A model generated the notes under the pieces. It was given only the letters and a program-made list of their open reading frames with translations. It ran no database searches and was not told the origin of the DNA. From an uncultured Chloroflexota bacterium (GTDB lineage: Bacteria; Chloroflexota; Anaerolineae; Anaerolineales; Anaerolineaceae), in NCBI GenBank assembly GCA_902791025.1, contig CADATZ010000001.1, forward strand, positions 310,001-374,000: 64,000 nucleotides of DNA. Direction: 5' to 3'. A program made the position numbers and the translations under genes. Positions within the stretch are counted from its first letter, which is position 1. Every line of letters begins with the position of its first letter. Shown in pieces: positions 26,857 to 35,650 of this stretch.

Positions 26857-28100
26857 TGATCGAAGGAGCAGTAAATACTTCAAATAATTTTGAATATAAA
26901 AAAATGGCAAATCATCTTTGTTTTGCCATTTTTCTGTTTATATTTCTTTTTTTCTTAAGGATCAACAATTCTCAGGGCGTAAGTGCCTATGATTTGATAA
27001 ATTTGATCAATGGTATGCGTTCTTCGAATGGGTTGGGTGCGCTATCCGTAGATTCAGCTCTAATGGCATGCGCTCAGTCAACTGCTGAGACAATGGCAGC
27101 CTCTAATATGACCTGGCATATCGGAAATGTTTCGGGAAGAGCATCATCATTTGGCTATAATAATTATAATACCTGCTTTGCTACCGAGAATTTTACTATG
27201 GGACCGGCTACGATGTCAATTTCAGAAGTGGCTGCTTCCTGGGCAGATGCAACACATATGATCCCTGCGACCAGTTCGAGTTATTGCCATATTGGCGCAG
27301 GTGTGGCTGCAGCCGGAAATGGTCTTGTATATTATGTTGTACAGGCTGCTTATCCTGCGGGGTCAAACGGATGTGGTTATGCAAAAGGCACGGGAAGCGG
27401 AACTTCAGGAAATACCGGCGGCGGTACTGTTGGTGGTTCTGCTTCCTTTATACAGGCTGTTGTCACTTCTACACCAAATGAAAATGGTTCTGTGATCCAC
27501 ACGGTTCAAGAGGGCCAATCATTATGGTCAATATCTCAGGCGTATGAAGTTTCTATCGAAGATATTCAGGCTTGGAATAAAATGTATAACTCCACCGCGT
27601 TGAGCTTAGGGCAGGAGCTTTATATCCCCTCAAAAGACGAGGCGGGTCATACACCAACGCCGGAAGCGGCATTAACCGTTTTCCCTACTGCTGACAGCAG
27701 GGGAAAGTTTTTTCATGTCGTCAGTGATGGAGATACGCTTTGGTCAATTTCGGAATTATGGAATGTACCGCTTAATTCAATATATCAGGCTAATGGTATG
27801 AACGCTGATTCTTCTATAGGGTTGGGATGGGAAATTGCAATACCTGTCACAGCTACAATGACGCCGTTGCCTACTCAAACCCCTACTATTACGCCTTCAC
27901 CTACCGAAACTAAGGTGCCAACAGAAACACCGTCTGCAGAAATAAAAACACCCGATGTTTCTGCCGATCAAACAAACAACGCCGGTTTTTTGCATGCCCC
28001 ACAATCTAATTCAAAAACATTATTATTTTCCGGTTTTATCTTTGCAATTATTATCGGTGGAACAATGATCGTAATTCATAATATCTGGAAAGAAAAATAA
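26856..28100 (+). CDS. CAP-domain protein with two LysM repeats and C-terminal membrane anchor
   Basis: 414 residues. A transmembrane or signal segment at ~22-42 is followed by a CAP/SCP domain (~45-165: INLINGMRSSNGLGALSVDSAL, GYNNYNTCFATEN, HIGAGVAAAGNGLVYY). Residues ~165-200 are Gly/Ser-rich. LysM repeats follow at ~208-255 (HTVQEGQSLWSISQAYEVS) and ~286-330 (FHVVSDGDTLWSISELWNVP). A Thr/Pro-rich stretch leads to a final helix (LLFSGFIFAIIIGGTMIVI) and basic tail. LysM modules bind peptidoglycan, so it is probably cell-wall-attached. The start ATG overlaps the previous stop; an internal ATG at 26904 lacks a ribosome-binding site. Confidence 0.88.
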   Translation: MIEGAVNTSNNFEYKKMANHLCFAIFLFIFLFFLRINNSQGVSAYDLINLINGMRSSNGLGALSVDSALMACAQSTAETMAASNMTWHIGNVSGRASSFGYNNYNTCFATENFTMGPATMSISEVAASWADATHMIPATSSSYCHIGAGVAAAGNGLVYYVVQAAYPAGSNGCGYAKGTGSGTSGNTGGGTVGGSASFIQAVVTSTPNENGSVIHTVQEGQSLWSISQAYEVSIEDIQAWNKMYNSTALSLGQELYIPSKDEAGHTPTPEAALTVFPTADSRGKFFHVVSDGDTLWSISELWNVPLNSIYQANGMNADSSIGLGWEIAIPVTATMTPLPTQTPTITPSPTETKVPTETPSAEIKTPDVSADQTNNAGFLHAPQSNSKTLLFSGFIFAIIIGGTMIVIHNIWKEK

Positions 28101-28126
28101 GTGGAGTTTTTTACGCCTCCACTTAT
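28097..28126. terminator. Stem-loop between convergent operons
   Basis: ATAAGTGGAG (28097-28106) and CTCCACTTAT (28117-28126) form a perfect 10-bp inverted repeat between the CAP-LysM gene (plus) and citrate synthase (minus). The T-tract is weak on both sides, so it may act for both directions but only moderately. Confidence 0.6.
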
Positions 28127-28138
28127 TCATCGTATTTA

Positions 28139-29449
28139 TTATTTGTAGCTTGATTCTGATATCATTGCTTCCAGATGTCTCGTTGTGAGCGCTTTTGGCC
28201 GTTCAATCGGTTTCCCCAATGCTCTTGCCCAGACTACATGAGCTGTAAATCCCATGATGCGGCTTGTTCCGAACAGAACCGTATAAAATTCAGTCTCTTT
28301 GATCCCGTAATGCTGCTGCAGTGTTCCTGTAATGGCGTCAACATTCGGCCATGGATTCGATACCTTTCCTGTGGCTTTCAGAATGTCAGGTACCACTGCA
28401 AACACATTCATGGCAGTGCGGAACAGGTCATCATCAGGGAGGTTCTTTTTTGCAAAGTTCATTTGAGCCGTGAAGCGCGGATCAATGCAGCGTAAAACAG
28501 CATGACCATAACCGGGAATAACACGGCCTTCAGAAAGCGTTTTTTCAACGTATTCACGAATTTGTTTTTCTGTCGGGACACCTTTATATTCGTTATATAA
28601 GCTGAGCAGCCAGTTGCAGCATTCCTGGTTAGCAAGACCGTGGAGCGGACCCGAAAGTCCATTCAGCCCGGCTGAACATGAAAGATAAATGTCTGATAGT
28701 GCAGATCCGACCAAATGTGCAGTGTGCGCACTGACATTTGCATTTTCGTGATCCATATGTAAAAGCATAAATAATCGCATTAATTCAGCATAGGCAGGAT
28801 CATCATTTCCCAACATATGCGCGAAGTTTGCAGCAAGATCCAGATTCTCATCCGCCTGGATCTGCTGATTATTGCGGTATTTTTTGTTATAGATGTATGC
28901 TGCAATTCGCGGCGCGCGGGCGGTCAGGTCTAAACTGTCATCGAGCATGACGTGCCAATATTGGTCTTTAGACATTCCGTTTGCGTATGCCTGATAAAAC
29001 TTGGATTGACTTGACATGGAGAGAATCGCTGCTGAAAACATTGACATTGGAGAGGCTGTTTCCGGAAACGCATCAATTACATTATAGACATATTGCGGAA
29101 CTTTTGCCCGTGCTTTCCACTCTTCTTCAACGTTCATGGCTTTTGCATAGGTCGGAATTTCATTTCCCATCAGCAAATAATAAATCGCGCCAGTCATTGG
29201 ATAGATGGAGCCTTCGATTCTCGGAAGAAGGTTTAGAACTTCGTTGATCGTATATGAACGATAACGCAAGCCGCTGCCCGGATCAACATAGGAAATATCA
29301 CTGATTTGGATTGGTACTCCTCGAATACCGCTGCAAATTTGAGCAACAGTTACGTTTGAAATAACATAATCGCCATGTTCTTTGATCAGACGATTCATCC
29401 GTTCCTGCCATATCATTACATTTGCTTCAATACGATCTTCTATTATCAT
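28139..29449 (-). CDS. gltA: Citrate synthase, eukaryotic/mitochondrial-type
   Basis: 436 residues. The signature HMDHENANVSAHTAHLVGSA followed by GLNGLSGPLHGLANQE is that of the mitochondrial-type citrate synthases, unlike the E. coli hexameric type. Catalytic residues are His in GPLHGLANQ, His in PGYGHAVLR and Asp in PNVDAITG. It condenses acetyl-CoA with oxaloacetate. It lies 11 bp downstream of the IclR-type regulator, so the two are probably one transcript. The N-terminus lacks a targeting extension, as expected for a bacterium. Confidence 0.94.
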   Translation of the reverse strand: MIIEDRIEANVMIWQERMNRLIKEHGDYVISNVTVAQICSGIRGVPIQISDISYVDPGSGLRYRSYTINEVLNLLPRIEGSIYPMTGAIYYLLMGNEIPTYAKAMNVEEEWKARAKVPQYVYNVIDAFPETASPMSMFSAAILSMSSQSKFYQAYANGMSKDQYWHVMLDDSLDLTARAPRIAAYIYNKKYRNNQQIQADENLDLAANFAHMLGNDDPAYAELMRLFMLLHMDHENANVSAHTAHLVGSALSDIYLSCSAGLNGLSGPLHGLANQECCNWLLSLYNEYKGVPTEKQIREYVEKTLSEGRVIPGYGHAVLRCIDPRFTAQMNFAKKNLPDDDLFRTAMNVFAVVPDILKATGKVSNPWPNVDAITGTLQQHYGIKETEFYTVLFGTSRIMGFTAHVVWARALGKPIERPKALTTRHLEAMISESSYK

Positions 29450-29460
29450 TGTTACCTGCC

Positions 29461-30237
29461 TTATCCAAGCTCCGGCAAATAGCCAAGCTCGCGTGAAATT
29501 TTTTCTACATTCTCAACTAAAATTTTCGCATATGCATCGAGAATTTCCTGATTTAAGAATCTTTGTGTTGGTGCGGAAATAGAAATGGAACCGATAGGAA
29601 TTCCTTTTTCGTTCATAATCGGAGCTCCAATTCCGGATGCTCCGCTTTCCCATTCGCCATGACTGATTGCATATCCTTGTTTACGAATTGTTTCCAATTC
29701 ATTTGAAAGTTGTGAAAAATATTCTTCTGAATTCTGATATTTGGGCAATGTCCTCGCGTAATTAAAAACAGCCTCAATTTCATTCTGATTCCGAAAGGCT
29801 AATATGGATTTTCCACCAGATCCAGTAAAAATTTTAATTCGTGTACCAATCGGTTCAGCTACCCGCACAGTTTTTTTGCTTTCAATTCGTTCTACACAAA
29901 TGCGGTCAAATTCTTCAGCTGTGTAGAGAGTTACTGTTTCATTCGTGAGCTTGTAGATCTGTTCCATAAATGGATATGCTTTTCTTCGTAAATCAGAGGA
30001 TGCAGTATAAACGTCTGCCCAGCGTATTACACGGCCGCCTAACGAATAGGTTCTTGTGTCAGCATTTTGTATCAATATTCCCTCATCACGCAATTCGCCA
30101 AGCAATCGGCCGCATGAACTCGGTGATAGATTCATCATTCGGGCAGCTTCTCGAACACCCAGATCAGGTTTTTCGATTGTGAAACAATCTAAAAGTGAAA
30201 AAATTCGGTTTATATATTGATGTTCAGTAGATTTCAT
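29461..30237 (-). CDS. IclR-family transcriptional regulator
   Basis: 258 residues from the ATG at 30237. Residues ~5-65 form the winged helix (YINRIFSLLDCFTIEKPDLGVREAARMMNLSPSSCGRLL), and residues ~75-250 are the IclR effector domain (GASGIGAPIMNEKGIPIGSISISAP). It sits directly upstream of citrate synthase and is preceded by a 20-bp tandem repeat, its likely own operator. A repressor or activator of central carbon use is plausible. The effector is unknown. No glyoxylate-cycle genes occur in the window. Confidence 0.9.
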   Translation of the reverse strand: MKSTEHQYINRIFSLLDCFTIEKPDLGVREAARMMNLSPSSCGRLLGELRDEGILIQNADTRTYSLGGRVIRWADVYTASSDLRRKAYPFMEQIYKLTNETVTLYTAEEFDRICVERIESKKTVRVAEPIGTRIKIFTGSGGKSILAFRNQNEIEAVFNYARTLPKYQNSEEYFSQLSNELETIRKQGYAISHGEWESGASGIGAPIMNEKGIPIGSISISAPTQRFLNQEILDAYAKILVENVEKISRELGYLPELG

Positions 30238-30240
30238 ACA

Positions 30241-30280
30241 TCGTCCCGTATTATGATACACTGTCCCATATATTGATACA
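30241..30280 (-). promoter_or_regulatory. Two 20-bp direct repeats, probable IclR operator
   Basis: The forty bases before the iclR start are two head-to-tail copies: TCGTCCCGTATTATGATACA (30241-30260) and CTGTCCCATATATTGATACA (30261-30280), sharing 15 of 20 positions. Each copy contains an imperfect dyad with GTCCC and GATAC ends. Spacing of two helical turns suits cooperative dimer binding. Position next to iclR-gltA suggests autoregulation. Confidence 0.7.
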
Positions 30281-30375
30281 TTTTATTATACTTATTTTTT
30301 TATTGTTTTCTTATTTTTCGTAAAAAAAGTGATATTTTCAGGATTGATACTTTTTGCTGTATATAGTGTTTATGA

Positions 30376-30381
30376 TATAAT
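30376..30381 (+). promoter_or_regulatory. Extended -10 of an apparently leaderless promoter
   Basis: TG-A-TATAAT (hexamer 30376-30381) lies seven bases before the ATG at 30389. It is an extended -10, which can work without a good -35. There is no Shine-Dalgarno; the transcript would start at the ATG. Confidence 0.55.
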
Positions 30382-30388
30382 TTCCGAC

Positions 30389-31945
30389 ATGAAAATCAGA
30401 GATACGCTATTTTTGATTCTATTAATTGTATTTTTATCATCCGTTTCAGTTATTACTCATCTTTCTAATAATACACTGGACAATGATGCTTCCGGTGAGA
30501 TGGTTTTATCGCATTGTTTGTTTGAAAATAAAAGTCCTGTTTGTGACGACTGGACTTATGGTACAGAATTCAGGATCAATAATCAAATCGTTTTTGGTCT
30601 TTTGTTCTTTCTTTTTAAAAATTGGACTACAGTTCGTATAGTTGGGACTTTGATTATTGAAATGATGCTGTTGTTTTCTTTTGTTTTTATGATGCACAGT
30701 GTTCGTGTGAAAACAGAAAGCATTCTATTCGGAGCAATTTTACTTCTTCTGCCTTATTGTGTCGCGTATGGAAGGATCGTTTTATATTTTAGTTTTTATA
30801 CGCCATATATAACCTTTATGTTTATCATTTGCGGTTGTTATTTTAAATATTTAGATGAAAATAAAAAATGGTGGGTATTAACTTTTCTTTTCACTTTTAT
30901 CAGTTGTACTAATGGTATCAGGCAGTTTTTTACAACGGTTGCTCCTCTTCTCGTTTTACATTTTTTGCTATGTTTGAAGCGGAGAGATTGGAAATATATT
31001 TATAAAATATTTCCGGTATTCTTCGGCGGAATCTCAGGTCTTTTGTTTTTTTATTTGTTTATACTCAAAATTGTTCACCTGGAGCAAGGTGCAGGTATAA
31101 ATATCAAGTACAAAGGTATCTCGGAATTATTCATTGTAATTTTTTCAATTATGAGGCAATTCGGTTATCGATCCGGTATTCCGAAATTTACATTTTTGTG
31201 GATCATGTCACTTGCAGGCATTTTTGTGATGACCTATGCTGTTTATCATTCCATAACAAAAGTATTAACGGCAAAGACTGATTCGTTAGCTATAATTTAT
31301 GGAATGCTTCCCGTAACATTATTATTAAATGCTGTAACCTTTGTCCTTTTCGATTTACCCTACAATCAAAGATATGATTATGCCCGGTACCTCACACCGG
31401 CATCTGTTTGGTGTATCCCATTATTTACACTGATATCCTGTAGATTAAAGAACAAAAAATCGTCTTATTCTTTTTCTCTGATTATGATTATTTTTATAGG
31501 TAATAGTATCATTAATTATTGCTTTTTGCATAATCCAAATTATTTTTCACAAGAATATGATGGACTTCCATTCCGAGATACAAGTGATATTGGAATATAC
31601 AAAGAAAGCCTGAATTATTTGCGTAATAACAATTTTGAACTTGGCTATGTTTTTTCAGATGCAAATGTTCTTACTGAAAAATTAAATGGGGTGCCTGTTA
31701 TTCCTCTTGAGGAAAAGAATCATCAAATTGTCTATCTGGATTTGCTTACGAGAAAAAAATATCGTGAAATCGATACACAAAATGTATTTCTATTCGCGAA
31801 ATATACCGAGGCCGCAAGCTTTCTCTCCTATCCGATTTCGGATTTTGCGGAACTTGTTAATACAGAACAAAATAAAGCCTTCATCTATAGAATAACTTCA
31901 CCGGATGTTTTTAGAGAATATCTGTCGAGGTACTATCAAAAATAG
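30389..31945 (+). CDS. Polytopic membrane protein of unknown function (GT-C-like)
   Basis: 518 residues from the ATG at 30389; the promoter position argues against the earlier in-frame codon at 30329. About ten to eleven hydrophobic helices span residues ~5-400, followed by a soluble C-terminal region of ~120 residues. Loop 1 has an acidic N-terminus (SNNTLDNDASGEMVLSH), a layout like GT-C glycosyltransferases that use polyprenyl-linked sugars. I see no family-specific motif, so the GT-C assignment is inference. Size and topology resemble the genes at 3593 and 56217. Confidence 0.6.
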   Translation: MKIRDTLFLILLIVFLSSVSVITHLSNNTLDNDASGEMVLSHCLFENKSPVCDDWTYGTEFRINNQIVFGLLFFLFKNWTTVRIVGTLIIEMMLLFSFVFMMHSVRVKTESILFGAILLLLPYCVAYGRIVLYFSFYTPYITFMFIICGCYFKYLDENKKWWVLTFLFTFISCTNGIRQFFTTVAPLLVLHFLLCLKRRDWKYIYKIFPVFFGGISGLLFFYLFILKIVHLEQGAGINIKYKGISELFIVIFSIMRQFGYRSGIPKFTFLWIMSLAGIFVMTYAVYHSITKVLTAKTDSLAIIYGMLPVTLLLNAVTFVLFDLPYNQRYDYARYLTPASVWCIPLFTLISCRLKNKKSSYSFSLIMIIFIGNSIINYCFLHNPNYFSQEYDGLPFRDTSDIGIYKESLNYLRNNNFELGYVFSDANVLTEKLNGVPVIPLEEKNHQIVYLDLLTRKKYREIDTQNVFLFAKYTEAASFLSYPISDFAELVNTEQNKAFIYRITSPDVFREYLSRYYQK

Positions 31946-31969
31946 ATACCTGCTATTTTCTCTGCTAAA

Positions 31970-32230
31970 TTACAGTTTCATTGATTTTAGGGCTTCAGCT
32001 ATTGCCTGCGAAAATTGATCTCCACAGGAGGTTGATTTAAATCCGCATTTTACACCGCTTAGAAGTTCTGCTATTTTCTCCGCGTCCTGCCCCTCAACCA
32101 ATCTTCCTATGCTTTTAAGATTCCCATCGCAGCCGTTAATAAAATGAACATTGTGGAGTCTTTTGCTCTCATCTAATTCAAATTTGATATATTGCGAACA
32201 TGTGCCTTTTGTTTTATAAGTGAATTCCAT
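31970..32230 (-). CDS. TSCPD-domain protein, TIGR03905 family
   Basis: 86 residues. The four cysteines are placed as in TIGR03905: GTCSQYI, NGCDGN and KCGFKSTSCGDQ. The core TSCPD fold also forms the C-terminal cysteine domain of NrdJ/NrdZ ribonucleotide reductases. Metal binding is likely but not shown. It is the last gene of a run with the ECF transporter, 56 bp after the S component. Function of the stand-alone family is unknown. Confidence 0.82.
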   Translation of the reverse strand: MEFTYKTKGTCSQYIKFELDESKRLHNVHFINGCDGNLKSIGRLVEGQDAEKIAELLSGVKCGFKSTSCGDQFSQAIAEALKSMKL

Positions 32231-32286
32231 TTTTTAATATAGGATCCTTTCCGTTTCAAAAATATATTGTAACGCACCCTGAATGT

Positions 32287-32823
32287 CTAATACTTATCAG
32301 GAATGATCAAAGCTCTTTGAAGTGCGGTAATAATCAAAGGGATAAGTATCATTTGAAAGACAATTCCCGGCAGTGATGTAACAAATGATGAAACAAGCCA
32401 ACCGTTTAATGTGAATCTGCCAATGTTGAAAATTGCTGCATTTGCAATTCCGTAAACGATTCTGCCTGCAATCATTGCACAAACCAAAGAAATCAAAATA
32501 TCGGTTATTTGTTTCCCTGTTTTGATCCTGGTTATTACGAACCCGGAAACAAATCCGTAACATGATAATTCTAATATCATCGATGGCAGATTTGCAGCAG
32601 GTGGCATTTGCGTAAGTATACTTGATAAAAATGGTCCCATAATGCCACAGAGAACACCGAATTTGGGACCGCAAATTAATCCACATAAAAGAACCGGTAT
32701 ATGCATGGGAAGCCAAATATCACCGGCATTGGGAAATGCATGAAAAGCCATGGGTAAAACAGCACATAAAGCGATACATGCTGCTGTTATAACTGTTTTT
32801 TTTGTGTACGGCATTTCAAACAT
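32287..32823 (-). CDS. ECF transporter S component (substrate unknown)
   Basis: 178 residues with five to six hydrophobic helices. It resembles the compact S components of energy-coupling factor vitamin transporters (MHIPVLLCGLICGPKFGVLCGIMGPFLSSI). It is the only S component in the window and lies directly after EcfT (46 bp), so the cassette is self-sufficient. The substrate cannot be determined by eye; the usual choices are vitamins such as pantothenate, niacin, riboflavin or pyrimidines. There is no TPP or other riboswitch before this operon. The ribosome-binding site is weak and an alternative ATG lies nine bases inside. Confidence 0.75.
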   Translation of the reverse strand: MFEMPYTKKTVITAACIALCAVLPMAFHAFPNAGDIWLPMHIPVLLCGLICGPKFGVLCGIMGPFLSSILTQMPPAANLPSMILELSCYGFVSGFVITRIKTGKQITDILISLVCAMIAGRIVYGIANAAIFNIGRFTLNGWLVSSFVTSLPGIVFQMILIPLIITALQRALIIPDKY

Positions 32824-32869
32824 TATTTGATTATAAGTGAAATTATAGAAAAATCAAAAAAATATGAAA

Positions 32870-33568
32870 TTATTTGAAACTTTCATAATCACTTTGAAAG
32901 CCTCTTGCCTCTATAGCCGTAGATAATTCGTCTGCTCTGCGGAATGCTGAAATAAAAGCTGGGATAACCAGTGGAAATATGGATTGTATTCGTGTAATAA
33001 TCGATCCTTTATTGAAATTAGCTCCTCTGGCTATTTGAGCCTTTCGTATTCTGTCGATATCATTAAAAAATACCGGAATAAATTGAAGTGCAATACTCAT
33101 GATTAATGAGATATCTTTTGTTGGAATGTGGAAAATCCGTAAAGGTCTTAACGTATTTTCTATCCCTCTCATGATCTCAATGGAAGTCGTTGTTCGAATG
33201 AAAATTGAGGAGAGAATGGTAATTGCAATCGTATGGAGGACAATGTTGTAACCTTGTTCGATACCTTTGTACGATATACAGATCGAATGATATGAATAAA
33301 GACAATCTCCGTTGTTGAAAAATAACGCATTCATCAGGAAAATCATTATGAGGAAAAAAAATAAGCTCTTCAGAGGGGCAAATACTTTTTTTATAGGGAG
33401 TTTTGACAGCAAGATGAGTGTTGTGATGAGAACTGCCGCTATGATGGTACCCGCTAAATTCTTGCTGACAAGAATTATGATAGTACAAATCAGCAATCCT
33501 AAAAATTTATGGGTGGGATTCATACGATGAAGGATAGAATCACCTGTTTGATAAGTTAAATCAATCAT
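32870..33568 (-). CDS. ecfT: ECF transporter transmembrane component EcfT
   Basis: 232 residues with several transmembrane helices. The two coupling-helix motifs with Ala-Arg-Gly are present: QIARGANFNKGS near residue 178 and AIEARGFQS near 222. These contact the ATPases. It overlaps the end of the ATPase gene upstream by 8 bp. It connects EcfA/EcfA' to the S component at 32287. Confidence 0.9.
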   Translation of the reverse strand: MIDLTYQTGDSILHRMNPTHKFLGLLICTIIILVSKNLAGTIIAAVLITTLILLSKLPIKKVFAPLKSLFFFLIMIFLMNALFFNNGDCLYSYHSICISYKGIEQGYNIVLHTIAITILSSIFIRTTTSIEIMRGIENTLRPLRIFHIPTKDISLIMSIALQFIPVFFNDIDRIRKAQIARGANFNKGSIITRIQSIFPLVIPAFISAFRRADELSTAIEARGFQSDYESFK

Positions 33569-34394
33569 GGGCAGCTAAATATTTCTTTTCGAGTTTTTTT
33601 ATGAAATTAGAGTATGTAAGGTCTTCATCAAGATCTAAACCAATAAGGTCAGCAGTTATTTTTGTCTCAGGCTGTCCTATTCCAAGTTTATCGCATAAGT
33701 ATTTATCTGCAAATACGCGTGAAGGAATATCATTGAATTGAATTTTCCCGGCATCTAAAACAACGATTTTATCCGCAACTTCAGATAGAACATTTGGATC
33801 ATGCGAAACCATTAATATCGTGGTGCCATTGCGATGGAGATCCTTCAAGATGCTTATAATTTGATTTTGTCCGTCTCCATCAAGGCCTGAAAAAGGTTCA
33901 TCGAGCAATAATATTTCAGGGCTTACAACTATCGCGCATGCTAAGGCAAGCCTGCGCTTTTGACCTCCTGAAAGTGCAAATGGTGATACATTCTTCATTT
34001 CATTTATATCAAGACCAACAGCCAGCATTGCTTCGATTGTTTTTCTTTCTTTTTCCTCCGGAGAAGACGATATATTTTTCAGCCCAAAACCAATTTCATT
34101 CCAAATGTCTGATTCAAAAAACTGATTCTCAGGAAATTGGAATACGATTTGAAGTCTTTTACGAAAAGATTGAGAAACAAACCGCTTTTCGTAAATGTTC
34201 TGTCCATCCAATAAAACGAAACCGCTTTCAGGTTTATGAAATCCTGCAATTGTTTCAAGAAGTGTTGTTTTACCGCAGCCGGCTTTTCCTGTTATGCCTA
34301 AAAATTGTCCCTCTGTTATATTTAAATCTATATTGTCTAATATCTTATCGGAATTAGAATAGCGGACTGTTGCATGTTTTATTTCAAGCTGCAT
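33561..34394 (-). CDS. ecfA2: ECF transporter ATPase (EcfA2 type)
   Basis: 277 residues. Walker A GKAGCGKTTLLET, Q-loop FQFPENQFFES, signature ALSGGQKRRLALA and Walker B LLLDEPFSGLDG are all present. The PENQFF Q-loop is typical of ECF ATPases. Together with the partner at 34379 it forms the heterodimer that drives EcfT. The start overlaps the upstream ATPase end by 16 bp. Naming as EcfA2 rests on the DEPFSGLDG Walker B. Confidence 0.88.
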   Translation of the reverse strand: MQLEIKHATVRYSNSDKILDNIDLNITEGQFLGITGKAGCGKTTLLETIAGFHKPESGFVLLDGQNIYEKRFVSQSFRKRLQIVFQFPENQFFESDIWNEIGFGLKNISSSPEEKERKTIEAMLAVGLDINEMKNVSPFALSGGQKRRLALACAIVVSPEILLLDEPFSGLDGDGQNQIISILKDLHRNGTTILMVSHDPNVLSEVADKIVVLDAGKIQFNDIPSRVFADKYLCDKLGIGQPETKITADLIGLDLDEDLTYSNFIKKLEKKYLAAHD

Positions 34395-35194
34395 AATTCC
34401 TCTGCAAGTTCACCGCTCGTTAGCGGACAATTTTTCATTTTTATTCCTTTTTGAAACAGGTCATGATACACCTGTACGGGGAAGGGAATTTGTATTCCAG
34501 CTCCTTTTAGTGTTTCATAATCAGTCAGGATGTCACGAGCAGATCCGGATTTTATGATTTGATGATCAGAAATCAGGAGAATTTTATCAGCGTGTAACAC
34601 ATCTTCAATATTTTGAGAAATTATAACAATGGTTTTATTTTGATTTCGCAGATCTTCAATACAAAGCTGAAGTTCTTTTCTTCCGTTAGGATCCAACATG
34701 GAAGTAGCTTCATCAAAAAAAATGATGCTGTTGTCTACGGCTAAAATTCCTGCTGCTGCAGCTTTTTGTTTTTGTCCTCCTGATAATGTTGAAACATTCC
34801 TTTTTTCATAGCCTGTCAAGCTGACCTTGTCTAATGCAGACTTAACGCAGTCAGATTGAATTGTTTCCGGCACATGATGATTTGTCAAACCAAATTTAAT
34901 ATCATCCTCTATAATAGGAGAGACAAAATGATTATCAGGATTCTGGAACACAATACCACATTGTTTTCGTATTTGGTTTATTCCTTCTTTACAATTTATA
35001 TCGATATCGTCGATATAAATTTTTCCGTCGCTTATTGGAAGCAGGGCTAAAATCAGTCTGACTAATGTTGATTTTCCGCTTCCATTCTTTCCTAATATTG
35101 CAGTTACTTTTCCGGGTTCAATGGATAAACTAATATTTTCGATTATTTTCTTGTTATTGTTATATGTAAATGAGATATTTGAAACATTGATCAC
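34379..35194 (-). CDS. ecfA1: ECF transporter ATPase (EcfA1 type)
   Basis: 271 residues with Walker A LGKNGSGKSTLVRLI, Q-loop FQNPDNHFVSPI, signature LSGGQKQKAAAAG and Walker B IIFFDEATSMLDPNGR. The TSMLDP version is typical of EcfA1. The catalytic Glu precedes Ala where most family members have Pro (DEAT, not DEPT), a small deviation. It is the first ATPase gene in the operon, 30 bp after DUF3842. Confidence 0.88.
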   Translation of the reverse strand: MINVSNISFTYNNNKKIIENISLSIEPGKVTAILGKNGSGKSTLVRLILALLPISDGKIYIDDIDINCKEGINQIRKQCGIVFQNPDNHFVSPIIEDDIKFGLTNHHVPETIQSDCVKSALDKVSLTGYEKRNVSTLSGGQKQKAAAAGILAVDNSIIFFDEATSMLDPNGRKELQLCIEDLRNQNKTIVIISQNIEDVLHADKILLISDHQIIKSGSARDILTDYETLKGAGIQIPFPVQVYHDLFQKGIKMKNCPLTSGELAEELCSLK

Positions 35195-35224
35195 AGTTAC
35201 TTCCGGTATATCATTAAAAAAATT

Positions 35225-35650
35225 TTATACATTAAATATCAATTGTTTTCGAATCAGGTCAATACATTCTCGAACAAGATATGAGAGGCTGAAATTCTCA
35301 ATTCCAACGACCTGATTGTCACATTGATTTAAGGGAATTAAAAACCGTATCGCCTTTGATTGTCCAACAGCAACTGCCATTGAAGGAGTTATCTCACCCA
35401 ATAGTGAATCAGCAATTACGATTCCCAATGGTCCTACGATTATGTCAGCCTCTCTGCATCCAGTTATGACAGCGTTTTCACCTGTGGCTGCTTCATCAGC
35501 CCCTGCTTTTATCATAGATTGAGTAGCAATGGTATTTGTCCCAATGGCACGAACTGTTATGTCAGGAAAATTCTCTTTTATACTGATAGTTAATTGGCGG
35601 CCTATTCCTCCACCTTGACCATCTATTATTACCACTAATTTTTTTTTCAT
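35225..35650 (-). CDS. DUF3842 family protein
   Basis: 141 residues. The N-terminal KLVVIIDGQGGGIGRQL is the DUF3842 signature with a glycine-rich loop like a nucleotide-binding Rossmann fold; ADIIVGPLGIVIADSLLGEITP and a middle RAIGTNTIATQSM segment match the family. Members are found in clostridia and relatives, often next to transporter or cofactor genes, but their function is not established. Here it is the first gene of the ECF operon, suggesting it serves the imported substrate or couples to it. A nucleotide-binding role is inference. Confidence 0.85.
   Translation of the reverse strand: MKKKLVVIIDGQGGGIGRQLTISIKENFPDITVRAIGTNTIATQSMIKAGADEAATGENAVITGCREADIIVGPLGIVIADSLLGEITPSMAVAVGQSKAIRFLIPLNQCDNQVVGIENFSLSYLVRECIDLIRKQLIFNV

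Noticed and set aside
30329..30389. Start of the membrane-protein gene at 30329
   Set aside because: The extended -10 lies inside that upstream segment, so transcription would begin after it.
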